Of a stretch of 64,000 nt of DNA, positions 1-10,984 are shown piece by piece. The DNA is from Zea mays. Its lineage: Eukaryota; Streptophyta; Magnoliopsida; Poales; Poaceae. The position numbers and the translations under genes are program-made. Position 1 is the stretch's first letter; the number at the start of each line of letters is the position of its first letter. Location: positions 12,110,501-12,174,500 of the forward strand of contig NC_050098.1 of NCBI RefSeq assembly GCF_902167145.1. Direction: 5' to 3'. The notes beneath the pieces are model-generated. The model saw only the letters and a list, made by a program, of their open reading frames with translations. It made no database searches and was not told the origin of the DNA.

Positions 1-391
1 AGTCGATACCCGGTGCGCCCCCCGTTGGGGTGCCGGCGCGATCGACTCGCTCGACAGTCGACGAGGCGCTGCCTCCTGCTTGGCCTTGGTTGCCCCGTCT
101 TCCCCTCCGTCGGCGGGGAAGAGGGCAGGATGAGCTCGAAGGTTGTTCTTCCACTATGTGGGGAAGACGTCGTCGATTCCGCCGCCGGCGGGCGGGCTGT
201 CGGCCGCCACTGTCGTTGTCGCGCGGCGGTGGAAGGAGTATCATGTCGTAGCTGCCGTCGAGGGACATGAACTCAAGACTCCCGAAACGGAGCACCGTCC
301 CGGGTTGGAGAGGTTGCTGGAGACTGCCCATCTGGAGCTTGACGGGAAGCTGTTCGTCAACACGCAGCAGGCCCCTACCTGGCGCGCCAAC
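1..391 (-). mobile_element. Gypsy element 1, 5' internal leader (partial)
   Basis: This stretch closely resembles the leader/gag-proximal part of Gypsy element 2 (about 59735-60114) and has the same order next to its LTR. A primer-binding-site-like sequence on the minus strand (complement of 373-391, containing GGCGCGCCAGGTAGGGG) abuts the LTR that starts at 392. The element reads leftwards, so its gag, pol and other LTR lie beyond the window. Open frames here are short and I do not call a protein. Confidence 0.7.
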
Positions 392-2068
392 TGTCGGCGT
401 TCCGAGACCGGGGGGTCCCTGAGCCGACGAGTGAATGTCGCCGCGTGCCCCAGCCCAGATGGGTCGAGCGCGAGGGCGAGCGCGAAGGGGGGAGAGCGAG
501 GCGGCCGGAGACCGGCGTGAGAGAGGTGGGAATCCCGCGGCCTTCGTGTTCGTCCCGCGCCCAGGTCGGGTGCGCTTGCAGTAGGGGGTTACAAGCGTCC
601 ACGCGGGAGAGGGAGCGAGCGGCTTCGAGCGAGCGCGTGTCTCGTCCTCATCCCCGCGCGGCCAACCCTCTCTAAGAGGGCCCTGGTCCTTCCTTTTATA
701 GGCGTAAGGAGAGGATCTAGGTGTACAATGGGGGGTATAGCAGAGTGCTACTTGTCTAGCGGAGGAGAGCTAGCGCCCTAAGTACATGTCGTTGTGGCAG
801 CCGGAGAGATCTTGGCACCCAGCTGGTGTGATGTCGTGGCCGTCGGAGGAGCGATGGAGCCTGGCGGAGGGACAGCTTTCGGAGCGGTTGAGTCCTTGCT
901 GACGTCCTCTTGCTTCCGTAAGGGGGCTGAGAGCCGTCGTCGTCACATAGTATGCGGGGCGCCATCATTGCCTATCTGGCGGAGCGAGCCAGATGGGACA
1001 CCGGTCTTGTTCCCTGCGGCCCGAGTCAGCTCGGGGTAGGGCGATGATGGCGCCTCCTGTTGACGTGGCTGGTCTGCGCCCTAGGTTGGGCGATGTGGAA
1101 GCTCCTCCGAAGCCGAGGTCGAGTCTGTCTTCCGTGGCCGAGGTCGAGTCCGAGCCCCTGGGTCGGGCGAGGCGGAGACCGTCGGCTAAGGCCAGGGCGT
1201 AGTCCGAGCCCTGGGGTCGGGCGAAGCGGGGTTCATCGTCTTCCGGGATTTAGCCCGTGTCCGAGCCCTAGGTTAGGCGAAGCGGTGTTCGCCGTCTTCC
1301 GGGACTTAGCCCGTGTCCGAGCCCTAGGTCGGGCGGAGCGGAGTTCGCCGTCTTCCGGGACTTAGCCCGTGTCCGAGCCCTGGGTCGGGCGGAGCGGAGT
1401 TCGCCGTCTTCCGGGTCTTAGCCCGTGTCCGAGCCCTGGGTCGGGCGGAGCGGAGTTCGCCGTCTTCCGGGTCTTAGCCCGTGTCTGAGCCCTAGGGTCG
1501 GGCGGAGCGGAGTTCGCCGTCTTCCAGGACTTAGCCCGTGTCCGAGCCCTGGGTCAGGCGGAGCGGAGTTTCCTATGGAGCCTTCGGCCGGGCCTGACTG
1601 CCTGTCAGTCTCACTCTGTCAAGTGGCACCGCAGCCGGAGTGGCGTAGGCGGCGCTGTCCTTCTGTCAGGCCGGTCAGTGGAGCGGCGAAGTGACGGCGG
1701 TCACTTCGGCTCTACCGGCTGGGGGGCGCGCGTCAGGATAAAGGTGTCAGGCCACCTTTGCATTAAATGCTCCTGCGGTTTGGTCGGTCAGTGCGGCGAT
1801 TTGGTCAGGGTTGCTTCTTGGCGAAGACAGGGCCTTGGGCAAGCCGGAAATATGTCCGCCGCTGGAGGGGGGCCTCGGGCGAGACGGAAATCCTCCGGGG
1901 TCGGCTGCCCTTGTCCGAGGCTAGGCTCGGCGAGGCGTGATCGAGTCCCTCGAATGGACTGATCCCTGACTTAATCGCACCCATCAGGCCTTTGCAGCTT
2001 TATGCTGATGGGGGTTACCAGCTGAGAATTAGGAGCCTTGAGGGTACCCCTAATTATGGTCCCCGACA
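392..2068 (-). mobile_element. Gypsy element 1, 5' LTR
   Basis: The segment starts TGTCGGCGTT and ends GGTCCCCGACA, so on the minus strand it reads TGTCGGGGACC to AACGCCGACA with TG/CA ends. It matches the LTRs of Gypsy element 2 along most of its length but is longer (1677 bases) because it carries more copies of an internal tandem repeat. The five bases after it (AGTGG, 2069-2073) would be the TSD; the partner copy lies outside the window. Confidence 0.8.
1200..1570. repeat. Tandem repeat of about 56-58 bp inside the LTR
   Basis: About six head-to-tail units, each running from GAGCCCTGGGTCGGGCGGAG through a CCGTCTTCCGGG core to TTAGCCCGTGTCC. Units differ at scattered positions. The same unit occurs about four times in the right LTR of Gypsy element 2 (60900-61115) and about twice in its left LTR (40555-40655). 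It explains the repetitive arginine/proline/serine-rich open frames in this region, which are not genes. Confidence 0.85.
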
Positions 2069-3220
2069 AGTGGGTAAGGTGAGCTCGGGTGAGAAATTCT
2101 GGCGGCTCTGAGCACAACCCGCCCAAGGCAAGGCTTCACACACCCTCCGTGCCGCCATGCGAAGTTCCAGGCGCGGCGTTTGAGGGCGTAGTGGCGGGGT
2201 AGCACCGATTCGTTGGTGGCGGCGCAGATCGTGGTCGTGGCGGTGGTCCTCACGCTTCTCTCTCCTCTACGGCACTGGTAAGACTCGGGGCTACGCCAAA
2301 ACGGCTCGGAACTTAGGGAACGGGGCTCGATATATACTCGATGCAGCGCGCGGTTTCCGAGCAGAAAAACGGCGGTCGCGGTAGTGAAGACCGAGTCCCC
2401 CAGAGGATTTCGTCGTGCTGTTAGCGCTGGGCGCCGAGAAAAGATAGGGAGGAGAAGAGGATGGCTCCGACCGGTGGGTCCCGATAACAGAGGGAGACCA
2501 CGGCTGGGCACCACGAACGGACTCCGCGCATCACGGGCGAGTCCAGGGCGGCTCTGTTATGTGGAGGTCGGCAGCCCCCGACCGTGTCCTAACTCCTAAC
2601 AGTCGATCCCGGTTTGGATGGAAGGTAAGGGATAAGCCTGACGATGAGGGCCCACAGGTCAGTGACCCAGAGCGAGGTGATAAGCCCAACCCACACATGC
2701 CAGTGGCAACTAGGCGCACAGATTACACACTGAGTGGGCCAGTGTGGGAGGGAAGAAGAAGAGTAATTGGGCCGGTTTTATAGGTTTTGGACCCAAGTGG
2801 CGTTTTCGATTTTCTTTTTCTTTTAAATTTTATTTTCTTTTAAGTTTTCAAATTTAAATTTGAATTTTACTGTGATCTTGTACTCAATTTCATTGCACAA
2901 TTTTAAACACACAATGTGGTAGGATTATATCCATTTATATATTTATTTCCTTTGCTTTGCATAGTATTGTCCTTTTTCTACAAATTCTAAAATTCCCAAT
3001 TTAGGTCTAAACTCCCAATTTGAACATTAATGTCTTTCTATATATTTTTTATTACTAATTTATGCACACACAAATAAATTCTAGCATGATGCATGATTTA
3101 TTTTAGATGTCACTAGTTAGTTATTCATTTTAGGTGTGATTGTTCACATGTGCTAAAGGATATAAGCAAAACACATAAGGATATTAGCTCTTCTTATGAT
3201 TTACAAATTTGGGTATTACA
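2069..3220 (-). mobile_element. Part of an LTR of a long-LTR Gypsy-like family, split by Gypsy element 1
   Basis: The segment is GC-rich at the left, AT-rich at the right, and ends GGGTATTACA at 3220. The solo LTR at 12906-16475 has the same ending, with similar AT-rich sequence before it, including CATGATGCAT shared at about 3095 and 16335. Read on the minus strand this is the LTR start (TGTAATACCC). The rest of the LTR lies left of Gypsy element 1. No coding frame is supported. Confidence 0.55.
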
Positions 3221-3540
3221 ATATTCATGCAATTTAAGGTCTAATTGATGTTTGCCCATAGAATGGGTTGACTTTATAGTTTATGGATTGTTGTATTTGG
3301 TGAATAGTTGCTTGCTAGATATCTTACTAATGCAGTGTTTTTAACATGTGCAGTTATTTGGCTTGTGGTTTTCAATGATCTCTTCCTTCTCAATGATCAA
3401 CATGTTGTATTTCATTAGTTACTTTTGATTTTTGCAATCATTATCTCATGATGTTTTTTGTAGGGAAAACAATAGTTAAATTAAAATTTTCTTTCTATAG
3501 CTCAATTGATGTTTCCTATAACTGACCATTTATTGTTTGT

Positions 3541-4100
3541 GCAAGGACAGGAGGGTGAGGCTATAGTCGAGTGCAAAGAAAGATTGAGAAGCTCCAGCAG
3601 GGTCGTGCACTTGACACTCATATTGAAGAGCAATTTGGTAGTGGGAGATTGTTGGCTTGCGTTTCTTCCAGCCCTAGACTGTGGTCGAGCTGATGGGTAA
3701 GGAATACTAGATTTCTTGTGTCGTGTCTTAGACATTAATTATCATTTTGTGTTTTGGTCCATACCATATGGCATTAGCATATGGAATTAAGATATTTATG
3801 TCCGTCGATCTTATATTACGGATGAAAGAAAGCCAGAAGTGGACAGTAGGAGATATGTTGAGTTGCATCTATGCATTCTGTCACAAATAGGACCATTTCA
3901 CCTCGCTTAAGTAGCTTACAGTTTACACATGAATTATCCTGACAGTTGTTGGACATTCCCTTTTATTGGTCAGCTACATCCTTGAGGCTAACCTACAGTG
4001 GTATTTTCTTTTATTGGTCAGCTACATCTTTGAGGGTAAAGTGGTCGAGTTCTACATGAATAAGCTCCGGAGGAAGAAGGGCAAGGGTGCTGCATCTTAG
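3541..4100 (+). pseudogene. 40S ribosomal protein eS8 (RPS8) gene fragment, disabled
   Basis: Two pieces read as the C-terminal part of eS8, a component of the small ribosomal subunit. Piece one (to 3696) contains [20 protein letters not shown] and then, after a change of frame, CGRADG. Piece two (4022-4100) reads YIFEGKVVEFYMNKLRRKKG and ends in a stop at 4098-4100. They are separated by a GT-AG intron (3697-4021), and splicing restores the D-G-Y of the family. A length change between the SS and CGRADG stretches disables the frame, and the N-terminal exons are absent. The retained intron means this is not a reverse-transcribed copy; it is a piece of genomic gene, perhaps moved by a transposon. 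A stretch of about 28 bases around the splice acceptor (3960-3987) is repeated at 4009-4036. Confidence 0.8.
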
Positions 4101-4295
4101 AGCATTCTTTTAGCTAGAACAACATAATATCTTCTACTTGGGGTTAATGCACGACATGCTTTAAATGAGCGAAAGGCCAGACTTAATAGTTATTTGTTGT
4201 TTTTAATGCCACATGGTTCATGTAAGCGGATTTGCATATTTATCATTTGATGAACTCAACTTGGTCAATAATTGTGTCATCATCCATTATTATTA

Positions 4296-4634
4296 AGTGT
4301 ATGCTCGTATGTTGCTACAGAGTAAATATGTTATGATAAGATACATTAAGGTGTATAAACATTAATTGTCGTTTAATGCTCTTGTTAGCATCCTTTAAGA
4401 GTTAAGATTATTTACATACATTAAAAGATATATACTCTGCCATGAAAAGCAAACTATCCCGAAATATTTTTTATGGATTTTATCTTCATTGATAAAGATA
4501 AAAATATAGTTATGTAATAATCTTAACCTTTAAAAGATGCTAACAATATCATAGAACAATAATTAATGCTTCTATATCTCAATGTATCTTATCAGAATAT
4601 GTTTTACTCCGTAGTAACATATGGGCATACACCT
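4296..4634. mobile_element. Fold-back (MITE-like) inverted-repeat element
   Basis: The two halves are imperfect reverse complements for roughly 150 bases per arm. AGTGTATGCTCGTATGTTGC at the left pairs with the complement of the right end (AGGTGTATGCCCATATGTTA), and inner blocks such as TTAGCATCCTTTAAGAGTTA pair with TAACCTTTAAAAGATGCTAA. There is no coding capacity. The exact ends and TSD are unclear, so the superfamily is not assigned. Confidence 0.6.
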
Positions 4635-4639
4635 AGTTA

Positions 4640-4810
4640 TTTTTTATGTTGATATTAGAGGATACGAGAAACCTGCTGGGTACTCGAAACCCACGTGGAC
4701 AAGGGTTTAGACAAAATTTTATATCCATCATGGATATAAATTTTTTAGCAGACCTATTTTTTCTTCACAGGTTTGGGTTTGTCAAATGATACCATCCGCA
4801 AGAATTTCAT
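4640..4810 (+). mobile_element. Diverged fragment of the hAT family seen at 35909-37406
   Basis: The order of short blocks TTTTTTATGTTGAT, GGGTACTCGAAACCC, CAAAATTTTATA, ATTTTTTCTTC and GGTTTGGG parallels 37225-37375 inside the hAT element. The left terminus is missing and the right end is degraded (GATACCATCCGCA in place of the terminal repeat). It lies about 300 bases upstream of the DCC-family gene. Confidence 0.5.
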
Positions 4811-5112
4811 GTAGACTATAGTCACAACGCTATTGTAGAATATATAGTTAACATCCGCAAGAATTTCATGTAGAATTGATCAAATCACCATGTTCCACAC
4901 GGGTTTTTTTTGAGTCTTTAACTTGGCCAATTTATAAGTTGCTTGGGACTTAGTGCGCCACGTTGAAGCCCAAGGCACACCAGCTGCTTGTGGTGCTGGT
5001 TGCACACTTGAACCGCACCACCAGTTCACCCCCTCTCCTCTCCGGGAGCTTAGACACCTGTAGGCTAGCGCATTGTTCTCAAGGTCAGAGCTTCGCCGAG
5101 GAGGCGAGGACG
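4811..5112 (+). promoter_or_regulatory. Upstream region of the DCC-family gene
   Basis: Host-like sequence between the hAT relic and the start codon at 5113. It contains two copies of CATCCGCAAGAATTTCATGT (near 4791 and 4852). I see no clear TATA box. The last 100 bases are GC-rich and probably hold the 5' untranslated leader. Confidence 0.3.
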
Positions 5113-6094
5113 ATGGCAATCGCCGGGCAGTGCTCCTCCTGCTATTATACGTCACCCACCCTGCAGCTCCACCGACGTCACAGCCACCTGCCGCGGCAGC
5201 CCCAAGCCGCACGAAGAGCGCGGCGGCCGAGGTTGCAGGTGGCCGCAGCTGCCGACAGCGGGCCCATCAGGGCGGCCACGGACGCCGAGTTCTTCCAGCC
5301 TTCCGACACCAGGCCAATCATGCTCTTCGACGGTGCCCACCCTCCCTTTCCGGTTCCGTCCGCGTCTTGGGAAATCAAATCTCCTAACCTGCCAGCTGCC
5401 GTGCTCTGTGCTTGCAGGCGTCTGCAACCTCTGCAACGGCGGCGTCCGCTTCGTGCGGGAGCACGACCCCAACAGGTATAGCCGCGCTGCTCAATCCTCA
5501 GTCAAAGCAACAGCGATTCAGCCGCTGATAGGTTCTTCCGATGGGTTCGCAACTCCAACAGGAGCATCAGGTACGTGCCGCTGCAGAGCGAGTCCGGGAG
5601 GAAGCTCCTGCAGAGGTCAGGGAGGTCCCCTGACGACATCTCCAGCGTTGTTCTCGTCGAGAAAGACAGGTGCCCCAACCATAAGCTCCCTTCCTTCAAG
5701 AACTGTTGAATGCTAGCACTACAGATTGCTAGCTTATGTACGACGATGATGGTAAGGTGCTCGTCTTACGATGAGTCTTGCAGGTCTTTCATCAAGTCTG
5801 AAGCGGTGCTGAGGATAATGGAGTACCTCAACCTGCCCTTCCCGCAGCTCGCCGTCTTCCTCAAGTTCGTCCCTCTGTAAGCTAGCTCCCTCCTCTGCTG
5901 TCCAGCTTAATCGATGCACTTTTTTTTTATGATTCGCACAACCAGTTAATCAGTTTTACAACGAAATGCAACTCCTCCCTACTGATTCTGTTGCGGTGGT
6001 TAGGTTCCTGAGGGACTTCGCGTACGACAACGTTGCGAACAACAGGTACGCCATGTTTGGCCGCGCCGAAGCAGAAGCATGCGAGATACTGTAA
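5113..6094 (+). CDS. DCC-family (DUF393) thiol-disulfide oxidoreductase, probably plastid-targeted
   Basis: Five exons can be joined with GT-AG introns and consistent phase: 5113-5332, 5418-5475, 5562-5669, 5784-5876 and 6004-6094, giving 189 residues. The first 60 or so residues are Arg/Ala/Ser-rich with few acids, like a chloroplast transit peptide. The DUF393 core starts at RPIMLFDG and continues V-C-N-L-C-N-G-G across intron 1; the CxxC is the expected redox motif. Further family hallmarks are the FVREHDPN, PLQSESGRKLL, LNLPFP and FRDFAYD-like stretches, and the end is ...RYAMFGRAEAEACEIL followed by TAA. Length and layout match plant DCC proteins of unknown substrate. The substrate and the thioredoxin-like role are family inference. 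It converges on the polygalacturonase gene, with 193 bases between the stop codons. Confidence 0.9.
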
Positions 6095-6287
6095 CAACTG
6101 GTGCCCCTGAGATCTCGATACTTAGTCTATACGATTCGATGTCAACAGTCGCATACATGATGTCCCACGAACATCTATGTGTGCGTAGTTTTAGCCATCT
6201 AAACAAAGCTCAAACAAAAAAAACCTTGCTCTATCTCTATGCTCCTTGCAGTGCAGTGAGCGATAGGCACTGAAGGGCGTATGCTAG

Positions 6288-8441
6288 CTACAAAGGCTGT
6301 AAAAACTGTATCTTTGGCACGACGACGCCCTCGGTTGTCCCGTGGGCGTTCAGAATAGTAGCGTTGGACGGGGCGGTGTGGTTGACCCAGGAAAGGTTGA
6401 CGTTGCTGAGGTAGATCCCATGGCAGTGGACACTCTGGCTGCACAGCAGCCTGATGGCTTCCTGCCTGGATGACGTCCCTTGGATGTCGATGAACCTTGC
6501 GTCGGTTATCGCCACGCCACCAGGCTGCAAAGACAGAGACAGAGACAGTCGAAGTGCAGGTACCCCGTAGGCCGTAGCCATGCACGGCAGTGGTTTCTAG
6601 TGTGGCTCACCTTCACAGGACAGTTTCCTTGCGGGCAGTAGAACTGGTCGATGACGATGGGATACTGCACTCCGGTCATGTTGAGGCCCGCAAAGAGGAA
6701 CCCTTTTGCGTAGCCCTTCCCTCCCTGCATTCATGGCTTGATGCATTAGCCTTGTTCGATTTGAGGCTTGAAGCATATGTACAGAGCGTATGCAATGCAG
6801 CCTCGTTACAAAACCGTTAAGCCCTGAGACTTAGCTACCTGCCATGACTTTATCCTGACACCATTCATGGTCCCAACAAAGCTGCAGTTAGTCACTACGA
6901 TCTGTTCCACCACCGCGCTCTCGGATCTTCCCAGGCTTCCCACACTACACAAGGATCAGAAAAGATGTTCGGTGCTTAGTAGATGCCCTCTGTTAATTAG
7001 TGTACACGTGTTGTGTTACCTGATACCATGGCCAGGCCCGCAGGTGCTGCGAGTGACGGTAACGTTTCTCGTTTGCGACAGGATCGATACGCAGTCATCT
7101 CCTGCATTTTTTTCCCCAAATGACAGTCAGTCAGCATCCGTGAACGACATGGTCAGTTCAGCTACGTATTGTGCTGCAATGGCGCGCTTAATTTGTGACG
7201 ACGAAGTGGAAGGGCGTTCCGATCCTCTATATATACCGCTTCGGATGGAGCAGTTGGAGATGACGGTGTGGTTGGACGACGCCACGGTTATGCCGTCCGT
7301 GTTGGGGCTGTCGGGCGGCGCGGCGATGGAGACGCCGTCCACGAGCGCCTGGCTGCACCGGAACAGGGTCATGTGCTTGTCGGCGCTGTTGGTCAGCCGT
7401 ATCCTCGTGACCCGTAGGTGGTCGCAGAACGAGAAGGCCAGCAGCTGATCTCGCACACCAACACAAGCAGCGTCGTCGTCAGCGGCGCCGGTGCCTCACT
7501 CACATATGGTATATGTCTACCTGATGAACAGCTGGTTCGAGAGTGAGTTGTGAGCTGTATATATGTGTCGAATACTTACAATTGGCCGGGCGTTGCATCT
7601 CTGTCAAGGAAAGACGAGAAACAGCATGTCAGATCATTCCCAAGGTTCAGAGAGAGAGAGAGAGGGAGAGGGAGGGAGGGAGAAAACGGTGCAGGCAGCC
7701 TGCCTACCTTGTGGTTATAGCAGTCCCACCAGATGGCCCCTCGGCCGTCGATCTCGCCGTTCCCGTCCAGAGTCAAGCTGTCGACGCCGTGGAAGACCAG
7801 GAGGTTGGCTGGCTGAGTCGTCCAGATGCGGTTCGGCGCTACGATCCTGCCATCCAGCTGCACGTACCGAGCTCAGAACTCAGACGCCCGCGCTTCTTGT
7901 TGTTTTGCTGTTTACTATACAAGACGCGGGGGTGTTTGTTTACCTGTATGGTGATGGGTGACTTGCAGGGGCCCTGAAACGTGACCTGGCTCAGCAGGAA
8001 CGTCCGTCCTCCCGGGACGACCACGACTGGCCTGGCCTCGTCGCTGCACGCCGCCTTCCATGCCGCCAGGAACGCCTGGTTTTGGCAGCGACGATGGTCA
8101 CAAGTCCCAGAAGAAAGGCCGGGATCGATGCGGTAGAAGTAGAAGCAAGCAATAACGCTTTTTTTTTTGGCGTTTACCTTGGCATCGTCCGTCTTGCCAT
8201 CCGCGGCGGCGTGGAAGTTCCTGACGACGTCGTAGCTCTGCTGGTGGCACTGCGCCGGTCGAGTGGCCAGCACAAGCAGCAGCGTGACGAAGGCGAGCAG
8301 CATGGCGAAGGCCGTATGCCGCCTCGCTGCGGCGGCCGTCGTCTTCAGGGCGGAGACGACCTGTCGGCGGTAGACATGGTTGGTAATGGACGATAGAATA
8401 AAAAGCGTCGAGCGAGCTGAGGAGCTGACGATGATCGCCAT
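6288..8441 (-). CDS. Polygalacturonase (glycoside hydrolase family 28)
   Basis: Nine exons on the minus strand join in phase: 8441-8178, 8075-7944, 7857-7708, 7600-7580 (only 21 nt), 7444-7237, 7101-7020, 6944-6839, 6724-6611 and 6524-6288, giving 437 residues. All four GH28 active-site motifs are present: NTDG (about 237-240), GDD (259-261, split by an intron), GHG (282-284) and RIK (316-318). GH28 enzymes hydrolyse pectic homogalacturonan in the cell wall. The segment MLLAFVTLLLVLATRPAQC at residues 47-65 looks like a signal peptide. The first ATG adds 46 residues in front of it, so translation from the second ATG (8303) is a real alternative. Intron 3 holds a GA-rich simple repeat (about 7648-7680). 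Endo versus exo action cannot be told from sequence. Confidence 0.92.
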
Positions 8442-8560
8442 GGCTGCGGTGAGCTAGGGTGCCAGATTAACCGACGCAAGGTCGAACGGGAAACGCGTGA
8501 ACTAACGCACGCAGGGATCGATAGGAGGATCTGCTTCTATTCGTCGTCAGAAAAAAAAAA

Positions 8561-8580
8561 TATATACTATGTATATAGTA
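8561..8580 (-). promoter_or_regulatory. Possible TATA box of the polygalacturonase gene
   Basis: TATATAC-type sequence on the minus strand about 130 bases before the first ATG at 8441. Position and composition fit a plant TATA box; nothing else confirms it. Confidence 0.3.
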
Positions 8581-10543
<1,963 letters not shown>

Positions 10544-10631
10544 TACGTATATGTGCTATAATGGACCGGGTGGCATATATACTACATGTTATTGTGGTAT
10601 AATGGACCGGGTGGCTGAGGCAGATACTAAA

Positions 10632-10984
10632 TCTATATATTAATCTATTAAGAATCTAATGTGGGTATCTGATGCTACCACGACTTCACTCTACGCGCCA
10701 ACACTTCAGACCTGCCCTACGCGCCCTCGCCTTGGGGACCGTGCCCTGTGGGCCCCACGTCCATCGCCTGCGCCGCGCTCTCTCCGTTGCTACCATGTGG
10801 ACCACATCGCCCGCGCGGCCTGAGCACTCGAACCCACGCCATCTGCTTCAGAAATTTGAGGCTAACCACTAGACCACATGTACCTTAGTGTTTAGAAATA
10901 AACATTAATTATATTTGAATAAATATCTCAATATCTATTTATATGATATATAAAAACCGTAGCAAAGCACGAACAACTGGCTAG
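10632..10984 (+). mobile_element. Small non-autonomous Helitron
   Basis: The element starts TCTATATATTAATC after a host A (10631) and ends CTAG before a host T (10985), as expected for Helitrons inserted between A and T. A short stem (CGT-GC ... GC-ACG) lies just before the 3' end. Its last 100 or so bases closely match the 3' end of the larger Helitron at 35413-38105, starting at TTTAGAAATAAACA. The GC-rich middle carries a tRNA-like stretch (10822-10878). Confidence 0.75.
10822..10878 (-). other. tRNA-like A and B box sequence in the Helitron
   Basis: On the minus strand TGGTCTAGTGGTTAGC resembles a pol III A box, and GGTTCGAGTGC about 30 bases on resembles a B box. No full cloverleaf or CCA-side acceptor stem is evident, so this is more likely a tRNA or SINE remnant than a tRNA gene. 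Confidence 0.35.

Noticed and set aside
1060..1694. Frames with repeating RRLPGLSPC units
   Set aside because: Translation of the 56-58-bp LTR tandem repeat.
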